DNA of 64,000 nt from Shewanella sp. Choline-02u-19. Its GTDB lineage: Bacteria > Pseudomonadota > Gammaproteobacteria > Enterobacterales > Shewanellaceae. The DNA lies in NCBI RefSeq assembly GCF_002836205.1, contig NZ_PJBE01000013.1, forward strand, positions 1,922,001 to 1,986,000. The letters are read 5' to 3'. Shown piece by piece: positions 63,110-64,000 of this stretch. Within the stretch, counting starts at the first letter, position 1, and each line of letters opens with the position of its first letter. The position numbers were made by a program, and so were the translations under genes. Below the pieces are notes generated by a model. It searched no databases. It was not told where the DNA came from and was given only the letters and a program-made list of their open reading frames with translations.

Positions 63110-64000
63110 TTAATAATAATCTCTGATAAGCACTTCTGCAATTTGTACGCTGTTTAAGGCAGCGCCTTTACGAATATTATCAGAGACAACCCAAAGGTTT
63201 ATGCCATTGTCGTGAGAAATATCTTTTCTGACTCGACCAACATAAACAGGATCTGAGCCCGCACCATCGGTGACTGCAGTCGGATAATCTTCATCAGACT
63301 CAAACAGTTCAACGCCAGGAGCACCGCGCAACACTTCTTTAACCTCTTCAGCATCGACAGGTTGTAGTGTTTCAAGATGGATAGCTTCTGAGTGACCATA
63401 AAATACTGGTACGCGTACTGCTGTTGGGTTCACTACGATATTTTCATCACCGAAGATCTTTTGCGTTTCCCACACCATTTTCATCTCTTCTTTGGTGTAG
63501 CCATTGTCCATAAACTTATCAATTTGCGGCAATACGTTAAACGCAATTTGTTTTGAATAGGTTTTCGGTTCAACAGGCAGACCTTGCAGTAACTTAGAAC
63601 ACTGCGTCGCTAGCTCTTCTACTGACTTCTTACCTGAACCTGATACAGACTGATATGTCGCGACATTAATACGCGAGATCCCGAAAGCATCATGGATCGG
63701 TTTAAGTGCAACCAACATTTGAATCGTTGAACAGTTAGGATTCGCAATAATATTGCGATTTCTAAAGTCGGCAATCGCTTCTGGGTTAACTTCAGGGATA
63801 ACAAGTGGCACATCAATGTCATATCTAAAGTGCGATGTGTTATCGATAACAACACAGCCTTGCTCTGCAGCAATTGGCGCCCACTTTTCAGACACATCAC
63901 CACCCGCGGAGAAGAAACCGATCTGAGCTTTCGACCAATCAAAGGTATCCACGTCCAAAATTTCGACCTGTTTACCATGGAAGCTGACCGTATTACCGGC
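63110..64000 (-). CDS. asd: Aspartate-semialdehyde dehydrogenase (5' end beyond window)
   Basis: Makes aspartate semialdehyde for lysine, methionine, threonine and diaminopimelate. The active Cys lies in IANPNCSTIQML; SAGGDVSEKWAP, RVPVFYGHSEA and a conserved ISHDNGINLW follow. The frame is open to the right edge of the window, so about 40 N-terminal residues with the nucleotide-binding GxTGxVG loop are missing. The intact Cys argues against the inactive Usg paralogue. It is upstream of fimV. Confidence 0.95.
   Translation of the reverse strand, partial: AGNTVSFHGKQVEILDVDTFDWSKAQIGFFSAGGDVSEKWAPIAAEQGCVVIDNTSHFRYDIDVPLVIPEVNPEAIADFRNRNIIANPNCSTIQMLVALKPIHDAFGISRINVATYQSVSGSGKKSVEELATQCSKLLQGLPVEPKTYSKQIAFNVLPQIDKFMDNGYTKEEMKMVWETQKIFGDENIVVNPTAVRVPVFYGHSEAIHLETLQPVDAEEVKEVLRGAPGVELFESDEDYPTAVTDGAGSDPVYVGRVRKDISHDNGINLWVVSDNIRKGAALNSVQIAEVLIRDYY

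Overview
The window reads as a chromosomal segment of a marine gammaproteobacterium, most likely Shewanella or a close relative. This rests on recalled gene orders (yceD-rpmF-plsX-fabH-fabD-fabG-acpP-fabF; rluC facing rne; asd-fimV-truA-folC-dedD-cvpA-purF), the marine 'dedicated sortase' (Pds) locus and the style of the proteins. No database search was possible. No rRNA, tRNA or CRISPR array was found.

Layout. Positions 1-4290 are the end of an accessory island: a SEFIR/TIR-like protein, a two-gene unit (a DUF4747-like protein and a four-helix membrane protein) and a P4-type tyrosine integrase. The integrase has four copies of a 9-bp motif just upstream, three of them at exact 12-bp spacing. 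The island ends against sbcB. Core genes follow: sbcB, cdd, a beta-hydroxyacid dehydrogenase, a thioesterase and the whole type II fatty acid and phospholipid initiation cluster (9140-15423, minus strand). Next come maf/yceF, a HAD phosphatase with rluC, and rne with a long leader. From 22.7 to 34.6 kb lie mostly single genes: SulP transporter, fused MsrB-MsrA, a 2OG-Fe(II) oxygenase, a YlqF-type GTPase, a low-molecular-weight phosphatase, a DUF1353 protein, an exported ATP-dependent DNA ligase, dgkA, an outer-membrane barrel protein, an M28 peptidase and a GGDEF protein.

Positions 34604-41515 hold the complete Pds system: a class GN sortase, its single VIT/vWA substrate ending in an LPQTA signal, an OmpA-like protein (PdsO), and the divergent response regulator and sensor kinase (PdsR/PdsS). 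The kinase has a probable CBM9-like extracytoplasmic sensor domain. metC follows, behind three contiguous MetJ-like boxes, then a metallo-beta-lactamase-fold hydrolase, an S33 peptidase and a small DUF4250 gene. Positions 45615-52069 encode a CzcCBA-type divalent-metal efflux pump led by a small exported Cys/His-rich protein. topB and a small membrane-protein gene flank a Fur-like site.

The right end holds purF-cvpA-dedD-folC-truA, fimV and the start-less asd. accD, which precedes folC in E. coli, is absent: truA and folC are only 4 bp apart. Two MITE-like elements with terminal inverted repeats were found by eye (43702-43831 and 54665-54982). The strongest candidates for undescribed biology are the DUF4747-like/membrane-protein pair in the island, the motif array before the integrase, and the carbohydrate-like sensing domain of the sortase-linked kinase.
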